Positions 9,414 to 23,000 of a stretch of 64,000 bases of DNA are shown here, piece by piece (the stretch's first letter is position 1; every line of letters starts with the position of its first letter). The notes beneath the pieces were generated by a model, which had not been told where the DNA came from, did no database searches, and saw only the letters and a program-made list of their open reading frames with translations. Source of the DNA: a virus; IMG/VR virus record IMGVR_UViG_3300006329_000001, positions 62,001-126,000 of that record; one strand, written 5' to 3'. Both the position numbers and the translations under genes were made by a program.

Positions 9414-11004
9414 TGGCATCGAACGAGATACCAGTAGTATCCAACGATACGTTGGTACTTGAGAAGTCCTCAGCAGTTTGACCGCCACCAACACCTGTCA
9501 CAGTGAGAGTTGCAACGTCAGTTGTTAGAGGAGAGTTAGTTGCAGGGGTTGCACCCACAGGTCCTGTGATAACACATCTGTATTTGTATCCAGACATGTA
9601 TGACAGAGCAGTGAATGTAAGACTATTAGCAGTAGATCCTGTGATAACAGCAAATGAATATCCACCATCTGTAGATCTGAACCATTGATAAGTCTTAGGA
9701 CCATCCTCAGGACTAATAGATGCAGTAACAGTAAATGTAACTGATGAAGCAACTTCCACTGTAGCACTCTGAGGTTGTGCACCAAGCAATATAGTAGCTG
9801 GTGGTGCCTCACCGCCACCTGCAGGAGGTGCAGGAGGTGTAGCAGCACCATCATTATCTGGTTTCTGCAATACTTCTCTAGTAGTTAATCCAATAAGATA
9901 TGGAAACTGAGGAACTAAATTCTGTTCAGAATCTAATTGAGTAGATAAGAAATATGCATAAGTTCCATTAGGAAATTCAGGTGTTACTGCAAATCTACCA
10001 TTATGGTAATCAAGTGTTCCTAATCCTTCTTGGTATTCCCAATCTTGTATAAGTGATCCTGCAGGTGGATTCTGCTGAGTAGTACCATAAGTAGGTCTTC
10101 CATCTGCTTCCTCTGATTTAACTCTATATGAACTACTTGCTACTGCAATATCAGAACTATTATTCCATGGACTACTATAGATGTAAGGACCATAAACAGG
10201 GAATCCATCAAAAGCAATTCCAACCATTTTAGAATGTCCATCAGGATGTCTTAGATTGTCACCGTTATACTGACTGGAACCATAATAATCATTATATCCT
10301 GCCATTACAGAATTTGCCTTCCAACAAGAAAGGAAATCTGTATCATGATAATGATATTGACCTGTATTTTCAGGATGTCCACCACATGTATCATCACCAA
10401 AATCTACAACAGCATCTTCGAAATGTGCGTTCCAGTTAAATCCAGTAGGAGGGTTACCACCTGCACCTGCACTAGGATTAAAGAAGACGACACCGTTAGA
10501 TGCAACACCAATAGCACCTAAAGGTACTGCAGCTCTTGCATTTCTTTGATCAAAATATTGATAAGTTCCACTATATGTCTCTCTAGTATAATCAACAATC
10601 AACTCAAGATTGGTTGATGTTGCTCTCCAAAATTCTCCAGAAGCAACTGTCTGTTGAGTACCAGTATACTTAAATACTTGCTTCTTTTCATTAGCAGTTC
10701 CTTCATCCAATATGAAAAGGATTCTATCTCCAACTTGTATCGAACTTCCTAATAAAGCATTATCTGCAACAGATATAGGGATACTAATTACAAATCCATT
10801 TTGTGAAAAATTAGCATCATCAAAAGTTCTACTAATACCAAACGTACCACCCCTATAATACCAAGAATGCTCAAAGTCTTGCTCTGTTACATTGTTGGGA
10901 TTATTTACATTAGGAAAGGTACCAAAAGTAACGGGGTTGGGGAGTCCATCCCCGTCCACCGTTATTACTTTGGTTCCTTGATTATATGTTGATGTAGCAG
11001 CCAT
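9409..11004 (-). CDS. YHYH-domain virion protein with C-terminal Ig-like domain
   Basis: 531 aa. The central domain (about residues 180-380) carries the signature tetrapeptide in GQYHYHDTDFLSCW at about residue 215, then HPDGHSKMVGIAFDGFPVYG and GTLDYHNGRFAVTPEFPNGT, the hallmark blocks of the YHYH family. After a Pro/Ala/Gly linker (TPPAPPAGGGEAPP), residues ~400-505 form an Ig-like domain (QPQSATVEVASSVTFTV ... YQWFRSTDGG ... YKYRCVITG). Such domains on virions are usually thought to aid surface contact. It lies 7 bp downstream of the giant ORF, which carries a degenerate copy of the same YHYH region and also ends in an Ig domain, so the two genes may have exchanged parts. Confidence 0.82.
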   Translation of the reverse strand: MAATSTYNQGTKVITVDGDGLPNPVTFGTFPNVNNPNNVTEQDFEHSWYYRGGTFGISRTFDDANFSQNGFVISIPISVADNALLGSSIQVGDRILFILDEGTANEKKQVFKYTGTQQTVASGEFWRATSTNLELIVDYTRETYSGTYQYFDQRNARAAVPLGAIGVASNGVVFFNPSAGAGGNPPTGFNWNAHFEDAVVDFGDDTCGGHPENTGQYHYHDTDFLSCWKANSVMAGYNDYYGSSQYNGDNLRHPDGHSKMVGIAFDGFPVYGPYIYSSPWNNSSDIAVASSSYRVKSEEADGRPTYGTTQQNPPAGSLIQDWEYQEGLGTLDYHNGRFAVTPEFPNGTYAYFLSTQLDSEQNLVPQFPYLIGLTTREVLQKPDNDGAATPPAPPAGGGEAPPATILLGAQPQSATVEVASSVTFTVTASISPEDGPKTYQWFRSTDGGYSFAVITGSTANSLTFTALSYMSGYKYRCVITGPVGATPATNSPLTTDVATLTVTGVGGGQTAEDFSSTNVSLDTTGISFDAT

Positions 11005-11011
11005 GTTCTAT

Positions 11012-14000
11012 TTATTGGAAGATCTGAGTAGGTAAGAAGTTAGAGATGATTGTCGCACCAGTCTGAACTGTGAGGATCACAGAGTTGGAATATACAGGTG
11101 AAGCACCTGCAGCAGTTATCGCAACACGGAACTCATCACCATCATCTGCCTGTGCGGCTGAAGGTGTACTGTAAACAGAACTGGTTGCTCCAGTAATGTT
11201 AGCCCATGCAGTCTCACCATACTGCTTACGCTGCCACTGATAGTTAAGTGGAGTAGTTCCAACTGTACCATCAGAAGACTTGATGAATGCACCGAGAACA
11301 GTAAATCCTGCAGTCTGACCTTGGTTAACTGTTACGTTAACTGGTTGTGCTGTGATCTGAATGTAGCCAGGAACAATAACGATTGGGTTACCTTCGTTGT
11401 CAGTTCCTTCACCTGCGTAGGTATCAAATCCTTGGTTAACAGCAGGTCCTACTGGTGGAGTCCAGTCATCAGGAACTTCAGTCTCGACTGTAACTTCAGG
11501 ACTAGAGTATCCAACACCTGCAGTCTTAACATCAATTCTTAAAAGACCCATTAGTGCACGAACACGACCATCAAATCCAGAGGAAGATACAACATCAACG
11601 TTTGGACGTGATGTATATCCATCACCAGGAGAGGTGATTATTGCAGTATTAATTTCACCTGTTGTGATAGAAGCAAGTGCTTCTGCGTTACGTCCCTTAA
11701 CAGTTCCTGTGTATTCGAAAGTAATCAAGGAGTTGGAAGATTCGATCAACGCAACTTCACGATTCTCATTCTCACCCTCGATTTGTAGTAAGTCACCTGC
11801 CTCAATAGGAGGTACGACTGTAGCAGCAATAACGTCAGCATCAGAACCAATGTATGAGAAAGCAACGAATGTTGATCCCGCACGAGGAACTTCAGCAAAA
11901 ATTATTCTAGAACCAACAAGTTCGTAACCTACGCCTGGTTCCTGAATAACACCATTCAGTGAACAAATGATATTGTTCTCAGGAAGTATGGTACTAGAGC
12001 TAACACCTTCAGTTAGAGTTAGTGAGTAGAATCCACCTGCGTAACGTAAGTTAAAGGAAGATCTTAATGAATCAAACTCGAAGGAGATATCATCTAACTG
12101 ACGTAATTTACCAACGTAGTATCCGATGAATTCTGATCCAACTGTAGGAGGTTCAGTAAACTGAATCTGATCAGAGAATGCAGTGTATGCAAAGTTTGCA
12201 CCAGGTGGTTGTAGGATACCATTAACGAATGTTAATAGGTGACCTGCAGGATCTGGGAAGTAAGATTCACCGTTATTTACAGTTAACTTAAATGTAGTTT
12301 GCTCACCATCAAATCCTCTGAAGAATCTGTTACAACGTCCGACTAGACCCTTAGATTGTGTTACACCTGCAGACCAATCAGCATCAGAAATAATTGTTAA
12401 GTCAGATGGGAAATCACCAACTACATCTTCTAACCAAAGTCTACCAGTTGTACCGATAACACTCTTACCAGAAACCCTACCATAACCACTTACAGCATTT
12501 TCAGTAACACCATTTGCTTCTGCAAGGATAATTGGGAAGTTATTAAGGTTCTCAAATTTACCTAGTGCAGTACCACCACCAACTAACCAGTTAGAATCAG
12601 GAGTTACAATTTCACCATTGGAGTCAGTTCCATATGGTTGTAAGTTTGCAATCCACATCTTATGTGGTACTGGAGGAGTTGCTTCAGCATCAGGTGCTTG
12701 GTACTTAGTAACAACAGCAGTGAATCCTGGTTCCTTAATAATTGTACCTTGTAGTAAGTAAACTAAATCACCTGCGTTAAAGTCACCACTGTAACCACCA
12801 TCACGAACAATACTAGCAATATCTAATTCTATTGTAGAAACAGCATGTACATACTGATTAAGTTCTAATGGTTCGAAACCATCAGCACGAATATCTGCAA
12901 TGTCAAGAATCTTATCTGTGATAGATCCGTAAATTATATCACCATCTTTAAAGTCTTCTTGGATTGATTCGATATCGATTGTGATACGTCCACCAGTATT
13001 ACCAACTAGAGCACCTTCAGAATTTTCATAAGAAACGATATCTGCTTGAGCAGCATTTGTCTTGTTAAAGACTTTTTCACCAGTAGCAAAATTACCTCTA
13101 TCGGTGTTGATCAACATACGAGTAACACCTGCTCCATTGATAGAAGCAGTCTGTCCACTTGTTGCACCTTCGATAACATCATTATCAGAGAATGTTCCAG
13201 TTAGAGATTCTACATAAACGTAACCCTCATCACTCTGGTCACCTGTTAGAGGTGAAGTCTGAATAACTACTGCATTGTTAGCACCTGCACCTTGTTTCTG
13301 TACAGTCTCACCATTTGTAAATCTAGCAGTAGCAGCATCAATATTAAACTTGTAGTATAGTTTAACAATACTTGCTTCGTTATTTCTAATTCTAGTAACT
13401 TCAGCAAGTGCGTTAGATGTAGCACCAATTAGAATGTCAGCAACGTTAAATCCTGCACTAATTGGTTGTTCCAAATCACGCATTGGATATTGTGCAGCAG
13501 GTAAAGAAATACCAGAACGTACAACTGTTTGTAATCTTTGTTGACCAGTTAGAGATTTGTTTAACTGGAATAATCTATATCTTGCATCATGCTTAATTTC
13601 ACGAGCAATTTCGAACCAATCTGCAGTTGCGTTAAGAACATAGTAGTATGTCTGATCCTGTAAACTTTGTTCGATCTGACCAGATGCAGGAACATAAGCA
13701 ACAATATCACCACGGAAGAAGAAGTTAGGACGTGTAATCCTTACAACACTTTCTCTTCTTTCGAATCCAACTTCGATAGTTGGAGTCAATAGAATCAATT
13801 CTGGATCAGTGTTATAATCTTCACCCTCATCATATAGATTTTGTAAGTTAGTAACATGAGTACTATTGATATAATTAACTAAGTTGTTAGAAGGAGGTTG
13901 AGATCTGTTTAAACCATGGTACGCAAGGTTTAGAGAACTATCAATTCTAAACTCTGTACTTTCCCAATCGTACTCAAATCTATCAGGGATAGCAGCACTA

Positions 14001-17000
14001 TTTGTAGTATCTTTGTAGATATCATATCCAGACCACTGAGAAGTATTATTCTGATCATACAATGTACGTTTTACATACTCACGAATTCTAGTTGTGTAGA
14101 ATAGTAAGTGCTGTCTAACAACAGTTGGGAATGCGATAAAGTTACCTTCACCATCAAACCAAGTGTTAACCAACTTAAGCATACCTTGGTTACCACCTGT
14201 ATTCATGTCATACAATAATGCATGAATCATATCATCAGCAAATTGCTTGTCTGCACCAGTACCAGGATATTGGTTAACAGTTCTATCGTATGCCTTGTTA
14301 ACAATTGCGTGCTTATTAAAGAGAAGATGTCTTGCACACTTCTTATCAGACTTAGATCCACCACCAAGTGTATTGAGTAATACATCGAATAATGTATCAG
14401 TTGCAGACGTTACATTATAACAAGTAAATGTCTGATAGTTTTGGTTAAATCTGAATGGTGGAATCTTCTCGATAGCATCCAAGTGACTTCCACCACCACC
14501 TTTAGCAAGATAGATTGTGTCAATGATGATTTGCATCAAAGATTCTATATTTGCTGCAGCAGTTGGACATGTTGTATTCCAATCTCCTGCATCAGCACCA
14601 TCAGTATGGAATGTGATTGATACATCACGTTCTGCCATTTCAGGAGCGTACTTAACTGGCCAAATCATTGGTAGAGATTTAGTAATCGTACCATCAGTTA
14701 GAGCTGCAGGTGTGTTAATTGCAGTAGTATAGATTGCCATCGAAGTTGTGATAGCAGATGCAACATCAGCACACTTAGGATTATTAGTGTCAGCAGTAAT
14801 TACATAGTTACTTGCACTATATGGTTTAAAGTCAAGATCATTGTAGAATGATTGCTTATACTTGTGTCCACTTCTAGGATATGTCTTCTGTGCAGTATTA
14901 CCATCTCTTGAGCATGTGAATGTCAAGGAGTTAGGTGCTAACTTAACAGATGTTCCAGTGAATAGATCATGTGAACCAATTGTTAATGCTAAGTATCCAG
15001 TTGCAGGATCGTAAGTAGCATTAGTTGGTGTGTAAGTGACGATTGGTGATTGACCAACATCAACAGTAATTGTGTTACCTGACTTAGCAACGATAGGCAT
15101 TGGTCTATCGAAAGCAGGATCCTTAGCACGAGGATATGTATGATTAGTTGTGTAATCATCTTGTGCACAAGTGAATGTTAATGAATCAGTTCTGATCTTA
15201 ACGTTTGCACCTGCTCTAACAACACCACCAGAAGTTGCAGATACAAATGAATGAGTTGTAGTGTTAGTAGAAGGAATATTTTCTAGAACTTGTACATCAA
15301 ATGTATTTGTTCCTACGTTAGAAATAGTCAACCAGTTTCCACTTGCAGGGTCACTTGATCTTGGATAAGAATGATTACCTGAACCTTGTGTACATGTGAA
15401 GGTTAATGAATTATCAGCAATGTTAACTTTGTCTCCATTGTTCCATCCATGACCATTAATAGTTAAGGTCATTACACCTGTATTTGGATCATATGCAGCA
15501 CCAGTAACTGTCTTCGCTGCACTTGGTCCTTCTAGTGTGTTTGATCCAATATCTAATACTAAGTGTCCAGTACCTGCATCATATGTTGCGTTAGAAACAT
15601 TAAAGTCTACAAACGGTGTTGAGGTTACGTTAACAGTTATTGAGGTTGATGTGTATGCAGTTATGGATAATGTTTGACCAGATGCATAATCAGTAGATCT
15701 TGGATATCCATGAACTGTGGAGTTACCATCAAAATCACAAGTGAAGTTTAATCCATTATCATCAATCGTGATTGTGTTGGAATTAGTTAAGTTGTGAGCA
15801 GAAGCAAAGGTAAGAATTAATTCACCAGTAGTACCATCATATGTTGCTCCATTAGGTGTCAACTCAGTAGGTGCACCACCAACATTGACACAGTTAGTTG
15901 CAGCACTTACAAATGTATGATCGTATGCACCACCAGTCATTACTGCACCAGGTAGAGCACTTACAAATTGATGCTGATAATTACCACCAGTGATTAGAGC
16001 ACCAGTTTGAGCACTTACAAATGCGTGAGTGTACTGATCGTTAGGACCAGAAGCACCAACTTGTAATGTAACTACACCTGAAGGATTCTGTCTTGTAATA
16101 CCATTGGTTGTAGCTGATACAAACTGATGAGTGTAATCACCACCAGTGTGGATAGCACCTGCAGTTGCAGATTTAAAGGTATGCTGATAATTACCACCAC
16201 TAATTACAGCACCAGAAACTGCATACTGGAAGTAATGAGTTGTGAGGTTGGAGATAGCACCAGATCCATCATTTACATCTAATGTAATTGTTCCATCTTG
16301 CTTATGAAGACCATTAGCAGCGAATGATTGGAATTGATGTGTGTACTGATCATTAGGACCAGAGATACCAACTTGTATACTGAAGTTATTGTTATCAACG
16401 AATGTTACTGGTAACCACTCATCATATACTGGGTCAGTTGTTCTTGGATATGAGTGATCGCTAGAATTACCATCTTTATTACATCTAAATGTAACTGCAT
16501 TAGGAGCAATCTTAACCATGTCACCTGCATAAGTTACTCCATTAGGAGAAGCAGTTACAAAATTATGAGTTGTAGTATCAGAAGATATACCAACATTAAC
16601 TTCGAATGTATCGTTAGTTACGTTAGTAACTTGTAGCCACTTATCGAATGGATAATCAGATCCACCAGGAGCAGCAGAACCATACTGTCTAGGATATGAT
16701 TTAACAGCACTGTTACCATCTAATCCACATGTGAATGAAATTGAGTTAGCAGCAATCTTAATTCTATCGTTATTCGCAAAACCATGATTAGTGATAGTAA
16801 CAACCATCTTACCATCAGCAGGTGTGTAGGTTGCACTTTCGATAGTATGTGTTGTATGACCCGCTAAACCATGGTTGTTCATGGTTAGTGTCATTACACC
16901 AGTAGATGAGTTGTATGCAGCACTTGTTGGTGTATGTGTTGTATGTCCAACAGCATCAATATTAATTGCTGTATTCCATGCAGGGTCAGGACCATTAGGT

Positions 17001-20000
17001 GCTGAAGCACGAGGATAAACGTGATTTGTTGCTTGACTATCTTCGTCACACTTAAAGACTAAAGAACTTGTTGCTATCTTAATGCTCTCTCCAGTTCTAA
17101 ATTCATGAGCACCAATTGATAGAACGATGTTACCAGTATTAGGTGTAAAGACTGCATTGTGTACATCATAATTCTTAATAACAGATGCACCAACATTAAC
17201 TGTGATTGTAGTCTCAGTAGTACCGATAATCTGAACTGGTTCACCACTAACAGGATCAGTTGTTCTTGGGTAAGTTTTAGTTGAGTTATTTCCATCCATC
17301 ACACAAGTAAAGGATAGAGAATTATCAGCAATCTTAATATTAGTTCCTTGACTTAATGTATGGTTACCGATAGTTAAGATTAAGTTACCAGTATTAGGTT
17401 CGTAAACTACGTTAGTAGGAGTAAACTTCTTAATCTTAGAAGTACCAACATTAACTGTAAATGTATCATTAGTCTTAGAAATAATAGGTAACCATTGTCC
17501 ACTTACAGGATCAGTTGATCTTGGATATGTGTGGTTACTGTAGAAATTATCCATTGAGCAAGTTAATGTCAATGAATTATCAGCAACGTTAATCTTGTCT
17601 CCTACACCAAATCCATGTCCTGAAACTGTTAGAGTTAATAGACCTGTACCTGCATCATAAGCAGCATTAGTTGCAGTATGAGTTGTAGATGCAACATCAA
17701 CAATATCAATAGCAGTATCGAATGAAGGATCAGCACCATAGTTAAGTGCTAGAGATTCATTTCTCATTACCTGAATCGCTAGATCTCTTGCATAGTTACA
17801 TATCCAGATTGCTTCAGTAGCATGAGTTAGACCTTCATTAACATAGTATTCAGCAGCACGAACAATCTTGTTGTTACCACCATGACGTAGGTTCCAAACC
17901 ATAGCGTCAAGGAAGTCACTTAAGTCATGTACACAGTTGATATTTCCACCAGGAATATTAAGTGAAGGATATTGTACTTTAGCAGCAGCAATAGTTTCTT
18001 CAGCAATAACACGGATATTTCTTTCGATTACATCAGCAGCGTTAATGAATCTATCTTTAACAGCATTACGTTCGTAAGTAGAAACGTCAACGTTGTCAAA
18101 GGACTCACTACCGCCACCAGTTATACCATCGTCATCTCCTGTATCTGCATCTGGGTTATAGATGTAAAGGTTCTCACGACCAAATCCATTACGGATAGTC
18201 ATAATTGCAATTTCAGTTGCAATCTTAAGAACACTAATACCTGCTTCATCTTCACCAGGAGCAACTCCAACATTACATGTAATTTGACCAGTCTGTCTCT
18301 TAAGTCCATCTGTGGTAAATGATACAAATGAATGAGCAGAAGTATTAGTAGAAGGAACAGTTGTTAATACCTGAACACTGAAAGTATTAGCATCAACATA
18401 AGTTACAGGTAACCATGCTTTGTATGCAGGATCTTGAGGTCTTGGATATTGCTTAGTCTGTGAATTACACTGTAATGAAAGAGCATTTTCAGTTATCATT
18501 ACATAATCATTTGCCTTCGTAATACCATTAGAAGTTGCAGACTTAAATGTATGTGCAGTTACGTTAGTAGAAGGAATCTCTGCTAGAACCTGAACATCAA
18601 AAGTATTATTAGTTACGTTAAGAATAGGTAACCATGAATTTGAGGCAGGGTCAGTAGAACGAGGATATGTATGATCAGATACGTTGTTGTCTAACATACA
18701 TGTAAATGTTAATGAGTTATCAGCAATCTTTACACTATCACCAACACTAAATCCATGGTTAGTGCAGGTCAATGTCATGATACCTGTCTCTGGATTATAA
18801 GTAGCAGTTTCTACAGTATCCTGTGACTGACCAGTAAACGGATGACCATTTAATGTAAATGCTACAACACCTGTATTAGGATCATAAGTAGCACCTGTTG
18901 GTGTATGAGATGTTTGTGATACCTCAGTAATTTCTACAGATGTATTATAAACAGGATCTGTATCACGAGGATATGAATGCTCAGTTATATAATCATCTCT
19001 ATCACATGTAAATGTTAATGCTTCTTTCTTAAATCTGAAACTCTGTCCAGTAACTAATTGGTGTGCACCAATAGTCATTTGTAATGCACCTGATACAGGG
19101 TTGTAATCAGCAGCAGATACGTTGTAGTAAACTAAAGGAGTTGTACCAACATTAACTGTAATTGTTGATAATGTATATGCAGTAATAGCAAGAGACTTAC
19201 CATATGCAGGATCACCTTTACGAGGATAAGTATGATTGTCCTCATTCTGGTTCATTTCACAAGTGAAGGTTAAACCATCTTCTGCAATCTCAATAGTATT
19301 AGAAGAAGTTAATCCGTGACTTGGAATTGTTAAAATTAAGTTACCAGTAGAAGGTTGATAAACTACGTTTTGTGGAGTATGTTGTCCACCACCATTATCA
19401 GTAACAGCATTAGTTGCAGCAGTTACAAATGTATGTCCATAGTTACCACCTGCTTCGATAGCATTTAGAGATGCTCTAACGAATTGGTGTGTATGCTGAC
19501 GACCATTTAACTGAATAAGATTATCAGTCTCAGGATCAAGATATAATGCAGCAGCTTCATATGTCTTACTGTTACCACCCTTTCTAAGGTCATGTGCAAC
19601 AGCCTTTAATATATCAAGAACATCATCTACACAATTCTGAGCACCATCAGGAACAGTGAAGTTAAGGAACTTAGAAAGATCGTTCATTGTATGAACTGCT
19701 TCCCAAGCAATTACATTAGCGTTCTTCTCAATCAAGTGAGCAGCATCTAATACTCTGTTATTAGAATCATAAGCATCAGGATTATAACCCTCTGGGTCAA
19801 TAGTGATTGTTGGATCTCTATAAACTGCAAGGTCTGTGTACTGCATTGGATAGTAGTCATCCTGATATACAGTTGGAATATCTTCTCCAAGACCTGCAGC
19901 AGTTTGACCTTGAGGTAAGAGAGTGTTGTTGATACACTTCTTACATAACATTCTTACATATTCATATACATCCAATACAGCACTTAGTTCATTGTCAACC

Positions 20001-23000
20001 GAATAAAGTTCGTTATTAGCGTTGAGGAACTTACTGGTGTTGTACTGGATAGCATTAGTTCCACCTGTAACCAAGTCAGCAATAATAGCAGGAAGAATAT
20101 AAGTCTTGATTTCGAAAGTGCACTTATTAGGATTAGCGTTAGGGTTTTGATAGAAGTCATAAGTTGTACTATTAATATTTGCTTGGTAGGTTGCTTCTAA
20201 CCAACCAACTGCTTCAGCAGCGATTGCATCACGGTTCTGCCAAATTAGATCACCTGCATCTCTGAATCTCTGACCTGTAGGTCCAAGAACATCTCCAATA
20301 TCATCACATAATTTAACAATAGCATCCTGAATCTCTTGTGAAGCAGGAGATGAGAAGTTGTTAGGTATACGAAGTATATCAGTATACTGAGTACCACCAT
20401 AAGTCTTAAGATCTGAACTTGTAGTTGTAATTACATAATTACAAATTGGTGCTAATTCTCTATAGGTGTAAATTGACTGAAGAATCTCATTAGCGATATG
20501 CTCTAATCCTTCGTATGCAGTTAAGTAGTTTCTAGCAGCAAGTGTACTGTTATAGTTACCACCATAACGTAAATCTTGGATAACACCTTTAAGAATAAAC
20601 TCTTTAGTATCTCTTAAACAGAAACTTGTACCCTGTTGAGGACCAACTCCATCAGCAGTATCACCAGGCATCACCAAATCAGGGAATTTTGCCTTCATCT
20701 TCCAGACTGCAGTTTCAGCAATCCATGCTCTGTTAAGTTCTAAAATATCTGCTGCTTGACGGAAAGCATCTCTTGATATATCAACTTCCTCAACAATAAC
20801 TTCACGAGTATCATAATCAACTTTAGTTGCTTGAGAAGCAGAATTAGTAGTACCAGTTAGAGTTGCATATGCTTCATTATTACTCATAATGATAGGCAAC
20901 TCATTACTCATTGAGAAGGTAATACCAGTTGTAGATGTTGGGAATAGAGTAGAAGGTGTAAAGGATGAAGTATACTTAGACTCTCCACCATAGAATACAA
21001 CGTTATCAATATATCCAACATAGTTGTTACCACCGTTCCACTCAGCACCAATAGTCATCTTACGTTCACGGTAAGTATTAGTGTCTGTGTAATCAGTACC
21101 AACTTGTGAACCATTAACCCAAAGTTTGAGTATTTGACTGGTTCTAGTCATGGCAATGTGATACCATGTATTAGCACTCATACCATGAGCACCACTAATC
21201 ACATCAGAACCATTAATCTTATACTTCAGGTTACCTGAATCAAAGTAAAGACTTGGAGAATTAACTTCTGAAGCACCACTTGTACGCATATCAAGTAGGT
21301 ACTTAGTAGTGTTCATTGCAGTTGTAGGACGTACCCACATCTCAATGGTAAAGTCTGATGTGCCAAATGCAGGTATAGTGGATAATGCATATGAGAGGTA
21401 TGCTCCTGAATCAAGTTTCAGGGACTTCGTTCCACTACGTTTTTCTATAGCTGTTAGTCTTGCTGAAGCAGGATATATGGTAGTAGCATTAGTAACTGCA
21501 CTCTGGAATGTATGTGCATAACTACCACCAACTTCTACAGCATCTGCGATTGCTCTTACAAATGTATGTGGAGTAGTATTAGAAGAAGGAGCAGAACTTA
21601 ATACGTTAATAGTAATAGTTCCATCTTGTCTAGTAATGTTGTTAGAACCAGAAGTTACATATGTGTGAACATATTGCTCATCTGCAGGAGATTCACCAAC
21701 CTGAACACCAATATTATTATCATCGATTACAGTAACATCTAACCACTGATTATCGACTGGATCAGTGCTTCTTGGATATGTGTGATTACTACCATTACCA
21801 TCTTTAGTGCAACTGAATGTTAATGAATCGGTAGCAATCTTGATTCTGTTACCAGTCTGCATTCCATGGTTAACAATACTAAGTTTAAGAGTACCGTTAG
21901 AAGGTTCATAAACTGCATCAGATGAAGTAAATGTTGCTTGTACACCAATAGAGGTTACATTAATCTTAGTATTGTATACAGGGTCTTGTCCACCTGAAGG
22001 GTTACCTGAACCTGCAACTCTAGGATAAGAGTGCTCTGTAGCATCACTATCTTGAGTACAAGTAAAGATCAATGAATTTGGTTTTAATCTAATACTGTCA
22101 CCAACATTAAGATTATGGTTACCAACATTAAGAACAGTAGAACCTGTGATTGGATCATAATCTGCACCAGTTACTTGTAAGTATGTCTTAGGAGTAGCAC
22201 CAACATTAACTGTAAATGTATTAGTTGTAGTTTTTAAAATCTGAAGTTGTTGTCCTTGTCCAACTGGATCATCAGCACGAGGATAGTCATGGTTGGATGC
22301 ATTACCATCCATTGCACAACTAAATCTCAATGCATTAACAGCAAACGATACTTTATTACCTACAGAATAACCATGGTTATTAAGAGTAAGAGTTAACTGT
22401 CCAGTATCAGGATCATATGTTGCTCCTGTAGGAGTTATATTAACGTTAGATCCACCAGGATTATTAGTAATCTTAGTATTGGTGACATACTCTTTAAGTT
22501 TAAAGATACCAGTAACAGTTTGAGCATACAACCATCTTAAACCAGAGTTTGCACCCTTAAGTGGGAATGATGCACCAGTAGTTGCTCCTATAATTGTGTC
22601 ACCAGGAACGAAGAATCCAGTACCACCTCTATCCTTATAAGCAAACTTGTAAACACGAATGTTCTCATTCTCTTGATAAGTACCATCTGAGATAACTGAG
22701 AGTGCATTGATATTATCAAGGTTACCACCTGCCTTAACGGAATTAGCAATAGCAGATACAAATGTATGTGTGTAGTTACCACCAGAAATTACAGCACCTG
22801 CAGTTGCAGATACAAATGTATGAGCATCAGTATTAGAGATAGCACCCTGTCCACCGTTCACATTAACTGTGATTGTGGTTCCTGTTTTAGAAATGATAGG
22901 AAGTGCAGTGTCATACGCATAGTCAGCACCACTAGATGTGTTAGCACCATTAGCACGAGGATATAATCCTTCACCACCACCGTTGTAAGCACACTGGAAT